Under the pieces are notes generated by a model. That model was not told the DNA's origin and did not search any database. It saw nothing but the letters and a program-made list of their open reading frames with translations. Shown here one piece after another: positions 38,443 to 47,655 of a DNA stretch of 64,000 nucleotides; position 1 is the first letter of the stretch, and every line of letters starts with the position of its first letter. The stretch is taken from positions 55,210 through 119,209 of the forward strand of contig CASEDP010000003.1 of assembly GCA_949286835.1 (NCBI GenBank), in the 5' to 3' direction. The DNA is from an uncultured Clostridia bacterium (lineage in GTDB: Bacteria; Bacillota; Clostridia; Christensenellales; Borkfalkiaceae). A program made the translations under genes and the position numbers.

Positions 38443-40303
38443 TTTCAACCTCTTTTTTTCTGAGTTTTGCAATCGTCCGCGCAATAAAACCCTTTTTGTT
38501 TTCAGCTCTGTTGTTGAAGTAATTTTCGACCAGCGTCACGGCGATATTCAGCAGGAGTACCAGAATAATCAGCACTGCGCCCGTCGCATATGCAAGGGGA
38601 ACTTTGGAGGAGAGCCCCTCGCTCATAAAGTTATACATAAGCACCGCAAACGTGCTGCCCTGCGACATAATTCCCTTAGGCATTTTTACCGCCGAACCTG
38701 CGGTGAAGATGAGCGCAGCGCTCTCGCCGACTATTCTGCCTATAGAGAGTATGATTGCGGTTATGATGCCGGGGAGAGCCTGGGGAAGCACCACGAGGAA
38801 TATCGTCCTCAGTTTTCCCGCGCCGAGGGAGAGCGACGCCTCCCTCATAGAGTCGGGAACTTCGGAAAGGCTCTGCTCCGTCGAACGGATTATCGTCGGG
38901 AGTATCATAAGGACCATAGTCAGCGCGCCGCCTAAAATGCTGTAACCCATATTCAGGACGGAGCCGAAGAATATCGCGCCGAACAGACCGAAGAGAATGG
39001 AGGGCACGCCCGCAAGCGTATCTATGAACAGTCTGACCACCTTTACGAATTTAGAGCCGCGCCTTGCATATTCGTTCAGAAATATCGCCGCGCCTATGCC
39101 CAGCGGCAGGGCAATTGCAAGCGAGATTAAAATGATATATCCCGTAGTGGCGAAGGCGGGCGCAAGCGTTACGTTTGCATTAGTGCTCCTGCCGAATAAA
39201 AAGTGCCAGGATATGTTGGGAAGTCCCTTTGCGAGTATATAGACGACTACGGTGACGAGCATTGCCGCCACGAATGCCGCCACTATATAGCTCAAAATCC
39301 ACAACACGTCCTGAACGGTGCCCGTGCGCTTGTATTCGTGGAATTTTTCCCGCTCGCCCTCTTTTATCTTTCGCGTGAAGAAGCTGTTGCCCGCAACGGC
39401 GTTGTTCTTCTTTACGAACCACAGACAGAGGTTTATTGCGAGTATGAATATCAGAAGTATAAAGCCCGTCGCAATGAGCGCCTGCTTGTGCAGCCCTTCC
39501 GCATATCCGAATTCCTGCACTATGTTGCTCGTAAGCGAACGTATGGGGATGAAGAAGGAGGAGGGGAAGGAAACCGAGCCGCCCAGAAGAAACTGCACCG
39601 CCATAGTCTCGCCGACCGCCCTGCCTATGCCGAGTATTACTGCGGCTATTATGCCGTTTCTCGCCGCGGGCAGCATTACCTTGAACACCGTCTGGTTCTT
39701 GGTGTTGCCGAGCGCCAGAGAGCCCTCGTAGTACTGCATCGGCACGTTTTCGAGGCTGTTTTTGGTAAGCGACGCTATCGTCGGCAGTATCATAATGCTC
39801 AATACTATAGTACTTAAAAGCAGTCCGTAAGCCGAGCGCACGCCGAACATATCCTGCAGGAGGGGCTTTAAAAGCTTCAGCCCGAAATAGCCGAAAATTA
39901 TCGAGGGTATGCCCGCCAGCAGGTTAATCACCTGCGTGTATATCTTTTTCAGCCACGCGGGGCAATAATAGACCATAAATACCGCAGTGAACACCGCCAG
40001 CACGCCGCCCGTCGTGACGGAAAGTATGGTAAGCACAATGCTCGTCACTATCATCGGCAATACGCCGTATTCGTCCTGCGAGGGCTTCCACGCACTCGAA
40101 AATATGAACTTGAAAAAGCCTATTTCGCGGAAAACGGGTATGCTCTGATAGAGTATGAAAAAGATGATTGCAAATACCGCAAGAATGGAAAATGCCGCAA
40201 AGGCTATGAATACAACCTTTGCGATATTTTCCGAGTTGAAAGCACTTGCAAAATTACCCCTCGTAAAGAGCTTTTTCTTAACTTTTACGTCGGTTTTTGC
40301 CAT
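38429..40303 (-). CDS. fused phosphate ABC transporter permease, PstC-PstA
   Basis: 624 residues in one frame holding both permeases. Residues 1-310 are PstC-like, with about six membrane helices and an EAA loop [20 protein letters not shown]; residues 335-624 are PstA-like, with another six helices and its own EAA loop [21 protein letters not shown] charged linker ([17 protein letters not shown]) joins them. Each half also has a [16 protein letters not shown] motif. Normally these are two genes. No stop or frameshift separates the halves, and pstS and pstB flank it in the usual order. Confidence 0.93.
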
Positions 40304-40321
40304 ATTTTTTACCTGCTTAAA

Positions 40322-41164
40322 TTACTTTCTGTCTACCGTTATCTGTCCGTTCTGCGAAATTATCTGCTGTCCGTCTTTGCTGAATATGAAGTCGAGGAAA
40401 GCTTCTGCAACTTCGCTCAGACCGTTTTCGGTATTGTATACAATATTGAAAGGACGGGTGAGCTTATAGCTGCCGTTCATAATATTTTCGGTAGTGGGGG
40501 CAACGGCTGTCGCGTCGTCGCTCTCCTTATAGCTTATTCCCTTAATCTTGCTGTTTCCCGAAAGCGCCTCGAGGGAGACGTAGCCCATTACGTTGTCGTT
40601 GTCCTCTATTTCTGTTACAACCTGACCCTGGTTGGAAAATTCGGGCATATTGTATATTTCGTACTTGCCCTTGATGCCTATAAGCTCTTCAAAAGCGTCT
40701 CTCGTGCCGGAGCCAGCCTCTCTTGCAACCGCGTCGAGTATGATGCCCTGAATGGCGGTGTGGTTGACGTACAGGTCAAGCACTTCCTGCTTGCTTACGC
40801 TTGTCACCGTGCACTGGCTGTTCGTAATAAGCGCAATGCCGTCTATTGCAATCTGCACGGTCGTCAGCTCTGCTTCTGAAACTGCTTTGGAAGCCATACC
40901 GAAGTCGACTTTGCCTTCCTTTGCGTCGTTTATGCCTACGCTGCTGCCGCCTGCGCCGACGTTAATGGTGACGTCGGGGTTTTCGCTTTCAAACGCGTCG
41001 GCAAGCAGAAGCATAAGGGGGTTGACGGAGGTCGAACCAGTAATGTTGATCTCTCCGCTCAGTCCTTCGCCTGTTTCGCCGCTGCAGCCTGCAACCGCTG
41101 CCATCGTGCAGCCCATTGCGGCGACGAGCGCGCCGCTCATAACTACTTTTACAAACTTTTTCAT
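40322..41164 (-). CDS. pstS: phosphate-binding lipoprotein of the Pst transporter
   Basis: 280 residues. Lipoprotein signal KKFVKVVMSGALVAAMG ending at the lipobox AVAGCSGE (Cys about residue 26). The mature protein opens INITGSTSVNPLMLLLADAF, and shows the phosphate-binding segments GGSSVGINDAKEGKVDFGMAS and AREAGSGTRDAFEELIG typical of PstS. AAGGAG precedes ATG 41164. Anchored outside the membrane, it delivers phosphate to PstCA. Expression probably rises in phosphate starvation through the PhoP-like sites upstream. Confidence 0.96.
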   Translation of the reverse strand: MKKFVKVVMSGALVAAMGCTMAAVAGCSGETGEGLSGEINITGSTSVNPLMLLLADAFESENPDVTINVGAGGSSVGINDAKEGKVDFGMASKAVSEAELTTVQIAIDGIALITNSQCTVTSVSKQEVLDLYVNHTAIQGIILDAVAREAGSGTRDAFEELIGIKGKYEIYNMPEFSNQGQVVTEIEDNDNVMGYVSLEALSGNSKIKGISYKESDDATAVAPTTENIMNGSYKLTRPFNIVYNTENGLSEVAEAFLDFIFSKDGQQIISQNGQITVDRK

Positions 41165-41213
41165 AGAAAACTCCTTTGTTTCTGAAATTGAATATCCTTT
41201 TTTTGTTTTCGTG

Positions 41214-41276
41214 AGTATATGATATCGCCCACTTGTAAAAAACAATTGCCCTCAATTGTAATAAAAATGTAAAAAC
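41214..41276 (-). promoter_or_regulatory. pstS promoter with PhoP-box-like repeats
   Basis: On the minus strand -10 TATACT (41219-41214) with a poor -35. Upstream lie TTACA half-sites (minus strand) at 41261-41257 and 41272-41268, 11 bases apart, and another at 41238-41234. The TTTACA-TTTTTA-TTACAA block recurs upstream of the response-regulator gene. Spacing of 11 with TT(A/T)ACA half-sites matches the Gram-positive Pho box; a weak -35 overlapped by a site fits activation. Confidence 0.6.
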
Positions 41277-41334
41277 AAAAAAATAATTGCAAATTTCTGG
41301 GCGCTGATATATAATTATTGGCAATAAAGAAGCT

Positions 41335-42063
41335 ATGAAAGTCAGAATTACGCCATATTCGGTAATACTTACAATTTTTATACTTACGGAGGCGGCTATC
41401 TATATCGCGTTCAACGCAATAGCCGCGTCGGGAGGGAATGACCCGATATATCTTAAATATGCGTCAGTTCTCGTCTGCCTTGCGTTTGCGGGCGGTATGT
41501 GCTATTTCTGCGGAAGGGACGGCATAGTCCTCACCGTTGCGCTGGCGTTCACCGCATTTTCGGACTATTTCATCCTCGTTCTGGATGACCTGTACGAGCT
41601 GGGCGTCAGTACGTTCATCATTACTCAGTGTGCCTATCTTTACAGATTGTATGCGGACAGACGCGACAAATTATATATATCGCTGTCCGTCAGGGTGCTT
41701 CTCGTCGCCATACTTTTAACCGTGCTCAAGCTGTACGCCGTGCTCGATTTTCTCGTCGCGGTCGTCGCAACCTACATCGTGATGCTCTTTGGCAATATGG
41801 CGGAAGCGTTAACTCTGGCGCGGCTCGGCTACAAGAACACGCTGTTTGCGCTGGGTATGGTGCTCTTTTTCTGTTGCGACATCTGCGTCGGTCTCAATAA
41901 CTTTGAAAGCGTTCTGGGCATAGAGCTGTCGCGCGGGCTGCTTGCCTTCGTTTCGTATGCCATGTGGGCGTTCTATCTGCCCTCGCAGGTATGCATAGTC
42001 TGCTCTGCACGGCGCGGAGGGCTGAAAATAAGGAGACAGTTAAATGCCGAAAAAAGTTCTTGA
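41335..42063 (+). CDS. membrane protein, possibly YhhN/TMEM86 type
   Basis: 242 residues with about seven or eight membrane helices. The spacing of small and acidic residues in helices (AFTAFSDYFILVLDD, and ALGMVLFFCCDICVGLNNF) resembles the YhhN lysoplasmalogenase family, but the match is loose. It is divergent from pstS and overlaps the next gene by 20 bases in another frame. Function otherwise unknown. Confidence 0.6.
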   Translation: MKVRITPYSVILTIFILTEAAIYIAFNAIAASGGNDPIYLKYASVLVCLAFAGGMCYFCGRDGIVLTVALAFTAFSDYFILVLDDLYELGVSTFIITQCAYLYRLYADRRDKLYISLSVRVLLVAILLTVLKLYAVLDFLVAVVATYIVMLFGNMAEALTLARLGYKNTLFALGMVLFFCCDICVGLNNFESVLGIELSRGLLAFVSYAMWAFYLPSQVCIVCSARRGGLKIRRQLNAEKSS

Positions 42064-42715
42064 CATCACACTCACGTCGCTGTTCGTCGCGGCGCTCGTC
42101 ATAATGATAATGACCTTCTCGATAGGGCTGCCCATCTATTGCAGGTTCTTCTACTATATCCAGATAAAGACGCTGGGAATGGAGGAGGCGACGGGCTGGT
42201 CGTATGAGACCATAAAGGCGGCGTATGACGACGTTCTTAATTATCTCACGTTGCCGGGTTTTGAGTTCGGCACGGGCGAGCTCAAGTGGTCGGAAAGCGG
42301 AATGAGCCACTTTGCAGACTGCAAGGTGCTCTTCAACCTCAACCTGTTCGGCTTTATCGGCGCGGCGGTCGTCGCCGTTGTCATAGGGCTGCTCGCGCGG
42401 TTCGGCAAGGTGACGCTTGCCCGTCCGTTCGGAATGAGCTGCGCCTTTCTCGCGGGCGTAATAGCGCTTGCACTGCCCGTAATCGTCGCGGCTCTCGTCC
42501 TCATCGTCGGCTTCGACAACGCCTTCGTCGCCTTTCATTCGGTGTTCTTCCCCGGCAAGTCCAACTGGATATTCGACCCGTCGGAGGATGAGATAATAAG
42601 GGTTATGCCCGAAGAATTTTTTATGAACTGCGCCATAATAATCGCGGTCGGCTGGATTGTAATTTCCGCGGCGATGATAGTCGTCTCCCTGGTAGCAAAG
42701 AGGAGGAGAGGATAG
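42044..42715 (+). CDS. TIGR01906 (DUF1461) family integral membrane protein
   Basis: 223 residues with four membrane helices (about 11-33, 98-117, 132-160, 195-217). The family's hallmark is intact: FHSVFFPGKSNWIFDPSEDE followed by IIRVMPEEFF. Widespread in Firmicutes; role unknown to me (some relatives act in lipoprotein modification, which is not implied here). Start ATG 42044 lies inside the preceding gene, AAGGAGACAG before it. Confidence 0.85.
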   Translation: MPKKVLDITLTSLFVAALVIMIMTFSIGLPIYCRFFYYIQIKTLGMEEATGWSYETIKAAYDDVLNYLTLPGFEFGTGELKWSESGMSHFADCKVLFNLNLFGFIGAAVVAVVIGLLARFGKVTLARPFGMSCAFLAGVIALALPVIVAALVLIVGFDNAFVAFHSVFFPGKSNWIFDPSEDEIIRVMPEEFFMNCAIIIAVGWIVISAAMIVVSLVAKRRRG

Positions 42716-42756
42716 GCGTTCAATCGCGTTTCAAGTCCTTTAAGACAAGGAAAAAA

Positions 42757-42797
42757 GCCCCTGCAGATATGCGTTAAACGGCATATACTGCAGGGGC
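42757..42797. terminator. bidirectional terminator between convergent genes
   Basis: GCCCCTGCAG-ATATGC (42757-42772) pairs with GCATAT-CTGCAGGGGC (42781-42797, one bulged base), flanked by AAAAAA on the left and TTTCTTTTTT on the right. Confidence 0.8.
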
Positions 42798-42822
42798 AAT
42801 TTCTTTTTTAAGCCCTGTAAAT

Positions 42823-44169
42823 TCAGTTAAGCGAAAACTCCACGGTGAAGGTGCTTCCCTCGCCGAGCCTGCTCTCCACTCCGATGTGCCAGCCCTGCCG
42901 CTGGCATATTTTCTTGCATACGGCAAGCCCCAGCCCGAAGCCGCCGTTCTTGCCGCTGTGCGACTTGTCGACGGTGAAGAAGCGGGAAAATACCTTGTCC
43001 ATATTTTCCGGCGCGATGCCTATGCCCGTATCCGACACCGAAAAGTGTCTGTAATCGAGCGTCACGGTAATCTTTCCGCCCTGCTTGTTATAGCGTATTG
43101 CGTTGCGGATAAGGTTGCCCGCAAGTTCGCTCATAATCTCGTGGCGGCTGTTTACGGTTATATTCTCGTCGACCTTTTTTATTAATTCAATGCCGCGCTT
43201 GTCCGCCTCAGGCTTCACTACCGCAAGCGTTTCCTCTACGATTTTTGAAAAATTCAGTTCGTAGGGGGGGAGGTCGTCGCTGTCAATCTCGTTGTAATTT
43301 ATTATGCAGGCTATGAGGTTTGTCAGCCTCTCGCTCTGTGACGAAATGGTCGAATATGCCTGTTTTCTCTGTTCTTCGTCTAACTGCCCCGTGCAGAGCA
43401 GTTCGGCATATCCCCTTATGGAAGTCAGCGGGGTGTTCATCTCGTGCGTGACGTTTGCAATGAACTCGTTCTTGCTGTCCTGCGCTTTCTTTACCATCAG
43501 CCGCTCGTTTTCCAGCTCGGTAAGCTGCGCCTTAATGCTGTGGTTGCGTTCGTTAAGCACGCCCGTTATGGTCTTGAGTTCCGAATAACCGGTTTTTACT
43601 TCGCCGCCAAGCATCGCCTCTTTGGTTAGCTGTTCAACGGGGCGGAGTATGAAGTAGGTCGCAAAATAGGTGAACAGCAGACAGGCAACTATGTCCAGAA
43701 GTATATAGGTGATGACTGTCGAAAGGCTCTGCAACAGCAGCGCCCATTCGGACCGGGTCAGCATTGCTACCCTTATAAGGTTGCCGTCGTCCAGCGCCCT
43801 GCAGTAGTAGACCATAGTCTTGCCTATCGTGTCGCTCGCCCGTGCCGAAAAAGCCTCGCCGTACTCCAGCGCGCCGATGACTTCTTCCCTGTCGGAGTGG
43901 TTGGCAAGCTCTTCGCCCTCGCTGTCGCCTGCGACCTCGCCGTCGGCACGTATGAACGTCACGCGCGCCCCGCCCAGCTCCTCAGAAAGCGCCTCCGCGC
44001 CCTCATCGTCGAAGGAGTATCCGTCGTCATACATATTGCAGTATATGGGCAGAATGCTCTTCGCCTGTTCTATTGCGGTGTTATAATAAGAACTCGTGAA
44101 CGCAAATGTAAAAAAAAGTATGCCGAGCAATGTCGTCATAAGCGAGATTATAAGTATTCTCTTTCTCAT
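42823..44169 (-). CDS. sensor histidine kinase, PhoR-like
   Basis: 448 residues. Membrane helix (about 6-26), extracytoplasmic sensor (27-149), second helix (150-174), a short HAMP-like stretch (RPVEQLTKEAML), coiled coil, then the H-box with H242 in ANVTHEMNTPLTSIRGYAEL, N-box LAGNLIRNAIRYNKQGG, G1 VSDTGIGIAPE and G2 GFGLGLAVCKK. It lies 30 bases after the response regulator. The phosphate-sensing role is inferred from the neighbouring pst genes and the shared promoter motif. Confidence 0.92.
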   Translation of the reverse strand: MRKRILIISLMTTLLGILFFTFAFTSSYYNTAIEQAKSILPIYCNMYDDGYSFDDEGAEALSEELGGARVTFIRADGEVAGDSEGEELANHSDREEVIGALEYGEAFSARASDTIGKTMVYYCRALDDGNLIRVAMLTRSEWALLLQSLSTVITYILLDIVACLLFTYFATYFILRPVEQLTKEAMLGGEVKTGYSELKTITGVLNERNHSIKAQLTELENERLMVKKAQDSKNEFIANVTHEMNTPLTSIRGYAELLCTGQLDEEQRKQAYSTISSQSERLTNLIACIINYNEIDSDDLPPYELNFSKIVEETLAVVKPEADKRGIELIKKVDENITVNSRHEIMSELAGNLIRNAIRYNKQGGKITVTLDYRHFSVSDTGIGIAPENMDKVFSRFFTVDKSHSGKNGGFGLGLAVCKKICQRQGWHIGVESRLGEGSTFTVEFSLN

Positions 44170-44199
44170 ATTGCCCCCTAAATATGCCGCAAATAACGG

Positions 44200-44850
44200 C
44201 TATACGGTAAATTTATATCCCACTCCGAAAACCGTCTCCAGATTGGAAATTCCCAGCTTTCTCAGCCTTGCGATGTGGTTGTCAAGCGTCCTCGTTTCGC
44301 CCGCCTCATAGCCCCATATCTCGGTCAGCAGGGTGTCCCTCGTCAGCACCTTGCCGACGTTCTTCATAAAGAAGCGCAGAAGCTCGAATTCCTTGCGGTT
44401 GAGGGAGAGGGGGCTGCCGCCCAGCGTGACCTGCATTGTCTCCTCGTCCAGCGAAATGTCGCCGCATACAAGTTGCGTAAGTCTGCTCTTTCTGCGCATC
44501 ACTCCGTTAACCCTCGCCGTCAGTTCGAGTACGGAAAAGGGCTTGGGCATATAGTCGTCCGCGCCGAGATTGAGCCCGTTCACCCTGTCCTCTTCCTTGC
44601 CGAGGGCGGAGAGCATTATGCACCATACGTCGGGGTATTTTAACTTAATCGCCTTCAAAACGTCCAGCCCGCTGCCGTCGGGCAGCATTATGTCCAGCAG
44701 TGCTACGTCGGGTCGCGCCGCGTTTATTCCCTCCAGAAACTCCCTGCAGGAGGAAAAGGTTTTAAGCTGAAATCCGTTCAATTCAAGCGAAACTTTGATA
44801 AGTCCGCATATGGACTGGTCGTCCTCTAATACGTAGACTGTTCCTTTCAT
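44200..44850 (-). CDS. OmpR/PhoB-family response regulator, PhoP-like
   Basis: 216 residues: receiver domain with acidic pocket ED at 10-11, phosphoacceptor D53 in VALLDIMLPDG and K in YMPKPFSV (about 102), then a winged-helix DNA-binding domain (SLNRKEFELLRFFMKNVGKV, ending TVFGVGYKFTV). ATG 44850 is fixed by GGAGG before it. Upstream copies of the TTACA repeats suggest it controls itself and pstS. Confidence 0.93.
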   Translation of the reverse strand: MKGTVYVLEDDQSICGLIKVSLELNGFQLKTFSSCREFLEGINAARPDVALLDIMLPDGSGLDVLKAIKLKYPDVWCIMLSALGKEEDRVNGLNLGADDYMPKPFSVLELTARVNGVMRRKSRLTQLVCGDISLDEETMQVTLGGSPLSLNRKEFELLRFFMKNVGKVLTRDTLLTEIWGYEAGETRTLDNHIARLRKLGISNLETVFGVGYKFTV

Positions 44851-44869
44851 ATTTTTGCCTCCGTAAGGA

Positions 44870-44943
44870 ATTGTAACACAGTTGCAATAAATTTTCAATT
44901 ATTGAAGTACCAAAGGGGTGTCATAATTGTAATAAAAAAGTAA
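44870..44943 (-). promoter_or_regulatory. promoter of the two-component genes with PhoP-box-like sites
   Basis: On the minus strand TTGAAA (44898-44893), a 17-base spacer and TACAAT (44875-44870). Upstream, TTACA at 44932-44928 and TTACT at 44943-44939, 11 bases apart, form the block TTTTTAC-TTTTTTA-TTACAA, nearly the same as before pstS. Confidence 0.6.
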
Positions 44944-45022
44944 AAAGTCGCCTCAAGGCGCAAAACGGGGCGTTTTATGTAAAATTTACCCTCCGCGAGC
45001 GCAAAAAAATTGCGAAAGGCAG

Positions 45023-45051
45023 TTGATAAAAGCCCGCCCTTATGTTATAAT
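45023..45051 (+). promoter_or_regulatory. sigma-A promoter for the group-B-like hydrogenase
   Basis: TTGATA (45023-45028), a 17-base spacer and TATAAT (45046-45051), 42 bases before ATG 45093. Confidence 0.75.
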
Positions 45052-45092
45052 TTTTTCAGATGTAAAATTACAATAAACGGAGAGGATTGAAG

Positions 45093-46610
45093 ATGAAAGA
45101 ACAGAGCGTTGTTACCGACCTCAGAAAGCAGGTGTTCTGCGAAATTGCCAAGATAGCGTACGAGTCCGAAAATATCGCCGGCGATATCGAGGCAATCCCC
45201 TACAAAATAACCCCCGACGAAGTGCCCCACTACAGGGAGAGCGTCTACAGGGAGAGGCAGATTGCCGCAGAGCGCGTGCGCCTTGCAATGGGACTTTCGC
45301 TCCGCCCGGCAAACAAACCCGTGCACATCACCGAAGGACTTACCGGGAGCAATATTTCGGACAAGTACTATGAACCGCCCCTTATGCAGGTCATTCCCTC
45401 GGCGTGCGACAAGTGTCCCGACAACGAGTACGAGGTCACGAATATGTGCCGCAACTGCGTCGCACATTCCTGCATAAAGAGCTGCCCGAGGGGTGCAATC
45501 TCCATCGTCAACGGCAAGTCGTTCATCGACCAGTCAAAGTGCATAAAGTGCGGCAGGTGCAAGGCTGCCTGCCCCTATGACGCAATAAGCCACAAGGTGC
45601 GCCCCTGCGCCAACGCCTGCGGCATAAAGGCAATCTCCTCCGACGAGTACGGCAGGGCAAGCATAGACAATTCAATCTGCGTGGCGTGCGGACAGTGTAT
45701 GTCGGCGTGCCCCTTCGGCGCCATTGCGGATAAGTCGCAGATTTTCCAGCTCATTCAGGCAATAAAGAAGGGCGACAAGATTGTCGCCGCCGTTGCGCCC
45801 GCAATCGTCGGGCAGTACGGTCCCAAGGCCAGCCTCGCAAAGATTAAGACGGCGCTTTTAAAGCTCGGCTTCGCGGATATGTACGAGGTTGCGGAGGGCG
45901 CAGACCTCGGCTGCATTGCAGAGGCGCATCACTACGTCCATTCTGTTGCGACGGGCAAGCTGCCCTTCCTTCTCACGAGCTGTTGCCCCGCCTGGGCGGT
46001 GCTTGCAAAGACGCAGTTCCCCGACTTCGTGGAGGAGGTCTCGCAGGAGCTGACGCCTATGGTCGCCACGGCGAGAAAGATAAAGGAAAATCATCCCGAA
46101 GCGAGGGTGGTGTTCATAGGACCCTGCGCGGCAAAGAAGCTGGAGGCGTCGAGGCGCACCATAAGGAGCTTTGTCGACTTCGTCCTCACCTTTGAAGAAC
46201 TCAACGGAATGTTTGCCGCAAAGGAGATAGTTCCCGCAACGCTCGAAGAGAGCCCGATAGATACGGCAGGCGCCACGGGTGCGGGCAGGGGATATGCCGT
46301 TGCGGGCGGCGTAGCTGCGGCGATAGAGCGCACCATAAAGGAATATTATCCCGAAACGGAGGTCAACGTATACCACGCGGAGGGACTTGCCGACTGCAAG
46401 AAGATACTTATGCAGGCAAAGGCGGGCAAGATAAAGAATTGCCTCATAGAGGGTATGGGCTGCCCCGGCGGCTGCGTTGCGGGCGTCGGCACGGTAATTT
46501 CGCCCGAAAAGGCAAAGTTCTTCGTCGGCTCCTATTCGGAGGGCAGCGAAAAGCAGGTTCCCGAAAAGGAGAGTTTGGAGACGGCGGAACGCCTCACCAA
46601 GATGAAGTGA
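45093..46610 (+). CDS. monomeric [FeFe] hydrogenase, group B-like
   Basis: 505 residues. A roughly 130-residue N-terminal region lacks the ferredoxin domains of the bifurcating type; then come Cys clusters CDKCPDNEYEV/MCRNCVAHSCIKSCP, a 4Fe-4S motif CIKCGRCKAACPYDA and another CVACGQCMSACPFGA. The H-cluster domain has L1 LTSCCPAWAVLAK, L2 IGPCAAKKLEA and L3 EGMGCPGGCVAGVGT. The L2 form GPCAAKK and the layout point to group B, whose in vivo partner is probably ferredoxin. GGAGAGGA lies before ATG 45093. It has its own promoter and is not linked to hydCBA. Confidence 0.9.
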   Translation: MKEQSVVTDLRKQVFCEIAKIAYESENIAGDIEAIPYKITPDEVPHYRESVYRERQIAAERVRLAMGLSLRPANKPVHITEGLTGSNISDKYYEPPLMQVIPSACDKCPDNEYEVTNMCRNCVAHSCIKSCPRGAISIVNGKSFIDQSKCIKCGRCKAACPYDAISHKVRPCANACGIKAISSDEYGRASIDNSICVACGQCMSACPFGAIADKSQIFQLIQAIKKGDKIVAAVAPAIVGQYGPKASLAKIKTALLKLGFADMYEVAEGADLGCIAEAHHYVHSVATGKLPFLLTSCCPAWAVLAKTQFPDFVEEVSQELTPMVATARKIKENHPEARVVFIGPCAAKKLEASRRTIRSFVDFVLTFEELNGMFAAKEIVPATLEESPIDTAGATGAGRGYAVAGGVAAAIERTIKEYYPETEVNVYHAEGLADCKKILMQAKAGKIKNCLIEGMGCPGGCVAGVGTVISPEKAKFFVGSYSEGSEKQVPEKESLETAERLTKMK

Positions 46611-46710
46611 TATTCTTTCCTCCCGCGCGGAATACTTTCGGCATAAATATAAATCAAGTCGCCCCGTTCTGAATGGACGGGGTTTGATGTAAAGACAGGG
46701 AAATCATCAT

Positions 46711-47655
46711 ATGAAATTTACTGAACTCACCGTTCACACTACGACGGAGGGCAGCGAGCTCGTCGCCGACATAATGTGGCGCTATACGGGCTACGGCGTG
46801 GCAATTTCGGACGTAAAGGACGTCATCGCCCTCCAGAAGGACAAATCGCAGTATTGGGACTATATGGAGGACGGGCTTGCGGACGACGCCTCCGGCGACG
46901 TTATGGTAAAGGCGTTCATTGCGCTCGACGATGCGCCTTCGGTCGTGCCTAAGATAAGGCAGGACATAGAGGATATGGCGGCAAACTGCGGCGACGCGCT
47001 TCCTCTCGGCTCTCTCGAAATGACTAAAAGGGAGATTGAGGGCGACGACTGGATAGAGATCTGGCGCACCCATTTCCGTCCCATACACCTCGGCGCGATA
47101 GTCGTCGTGCCCGAGTGGATAGAATACGAAAGGCAGCAGGGCGAACACATCGTCAGGCTTGACAACAATATGGCGTTCGGCACGGGCGAGCACGAGACTA
47201 CGTCTATGTGCATAGAGCTACTGCAGAAGTATCTCACCCCCGACAGCGTGTGCATAGACGTAGGTTGCGGAAGCGGCATACTCGGTATTTCCGCGATAAA
47301 GCTGGGCGCGAAATATGCATATCTCACCGATATCGACATAGTTGCGGTAGAGAGTGCAAAGCACAACGCCGCTTTAAACGGGGTGGAGGATAAGCTCACC
47401 GTCAGCCGCGCAAACCTCCTCGACGACAGTTCGCTCAAGGCGGACATAATGCTCGCAAACATTACGGCGGATATACTCGAAAATCTTGCCCCTTCCATAC
47501 CCAAAAACCTCAGAAGGGGCGGTACGCTCATACTGAGCGGCATAATCGACTGCAAGCTCGACAGGGTGGTGGAGGTCTACTCCGCGCAGGGGCTTACGCT
47601 CGATGAAAAGGTCAAAAAGGGCGAGTGGAACGCGCTCGCGTTCAGGTCGCAATGA
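46711..47655 (+). CDS. prmA: ribosomal protein L11 methyltransferase
   Basis: SAM-dependent trimethylation of ribosomal protein L11. 314 residues: an N-terminal substrate-binding half (KFTELTVHTTTEGSE; WIEIWRTHFRP), then the methyltransferase fold with AFGTGEHETTSMCIELLQ, the SAM loop VDVGCGSGILGISAI and MLANITADILENLAPSI in place of NPPY, as is normal for PrmA. Overlaps rsmE by ATGA. First of the tight prmA-rsmE-mtaB-prsW group. Confidence 0.96.
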   Translation: MKFTELTVHTTTEGSELVADIMWRYTGYGVAISDVKDVIALQKDKSQYWDYMEDGLADDASGDVMVKAFIALDDAPSVVPKIRQDIEDMAANCGDALPLGSLEMTKREIEGDDWIEIWRTHFRPIHLGAIVVVPEWIEYERQQGEHIVRLDNNMAFGTGEHETTSMCIELLQKYLTPDSVCIDVGCGSGILGISAIKLGAKYAYLTDIDIVAVESAKHNAALNGVEDKLTVSRANLLDDSSLKADIMLANITADILENLAPSIPKNLRRGGTLILSGIIDCKLDRVVEVYSAQGLTLDEKVKKGEWNALAFRSQ

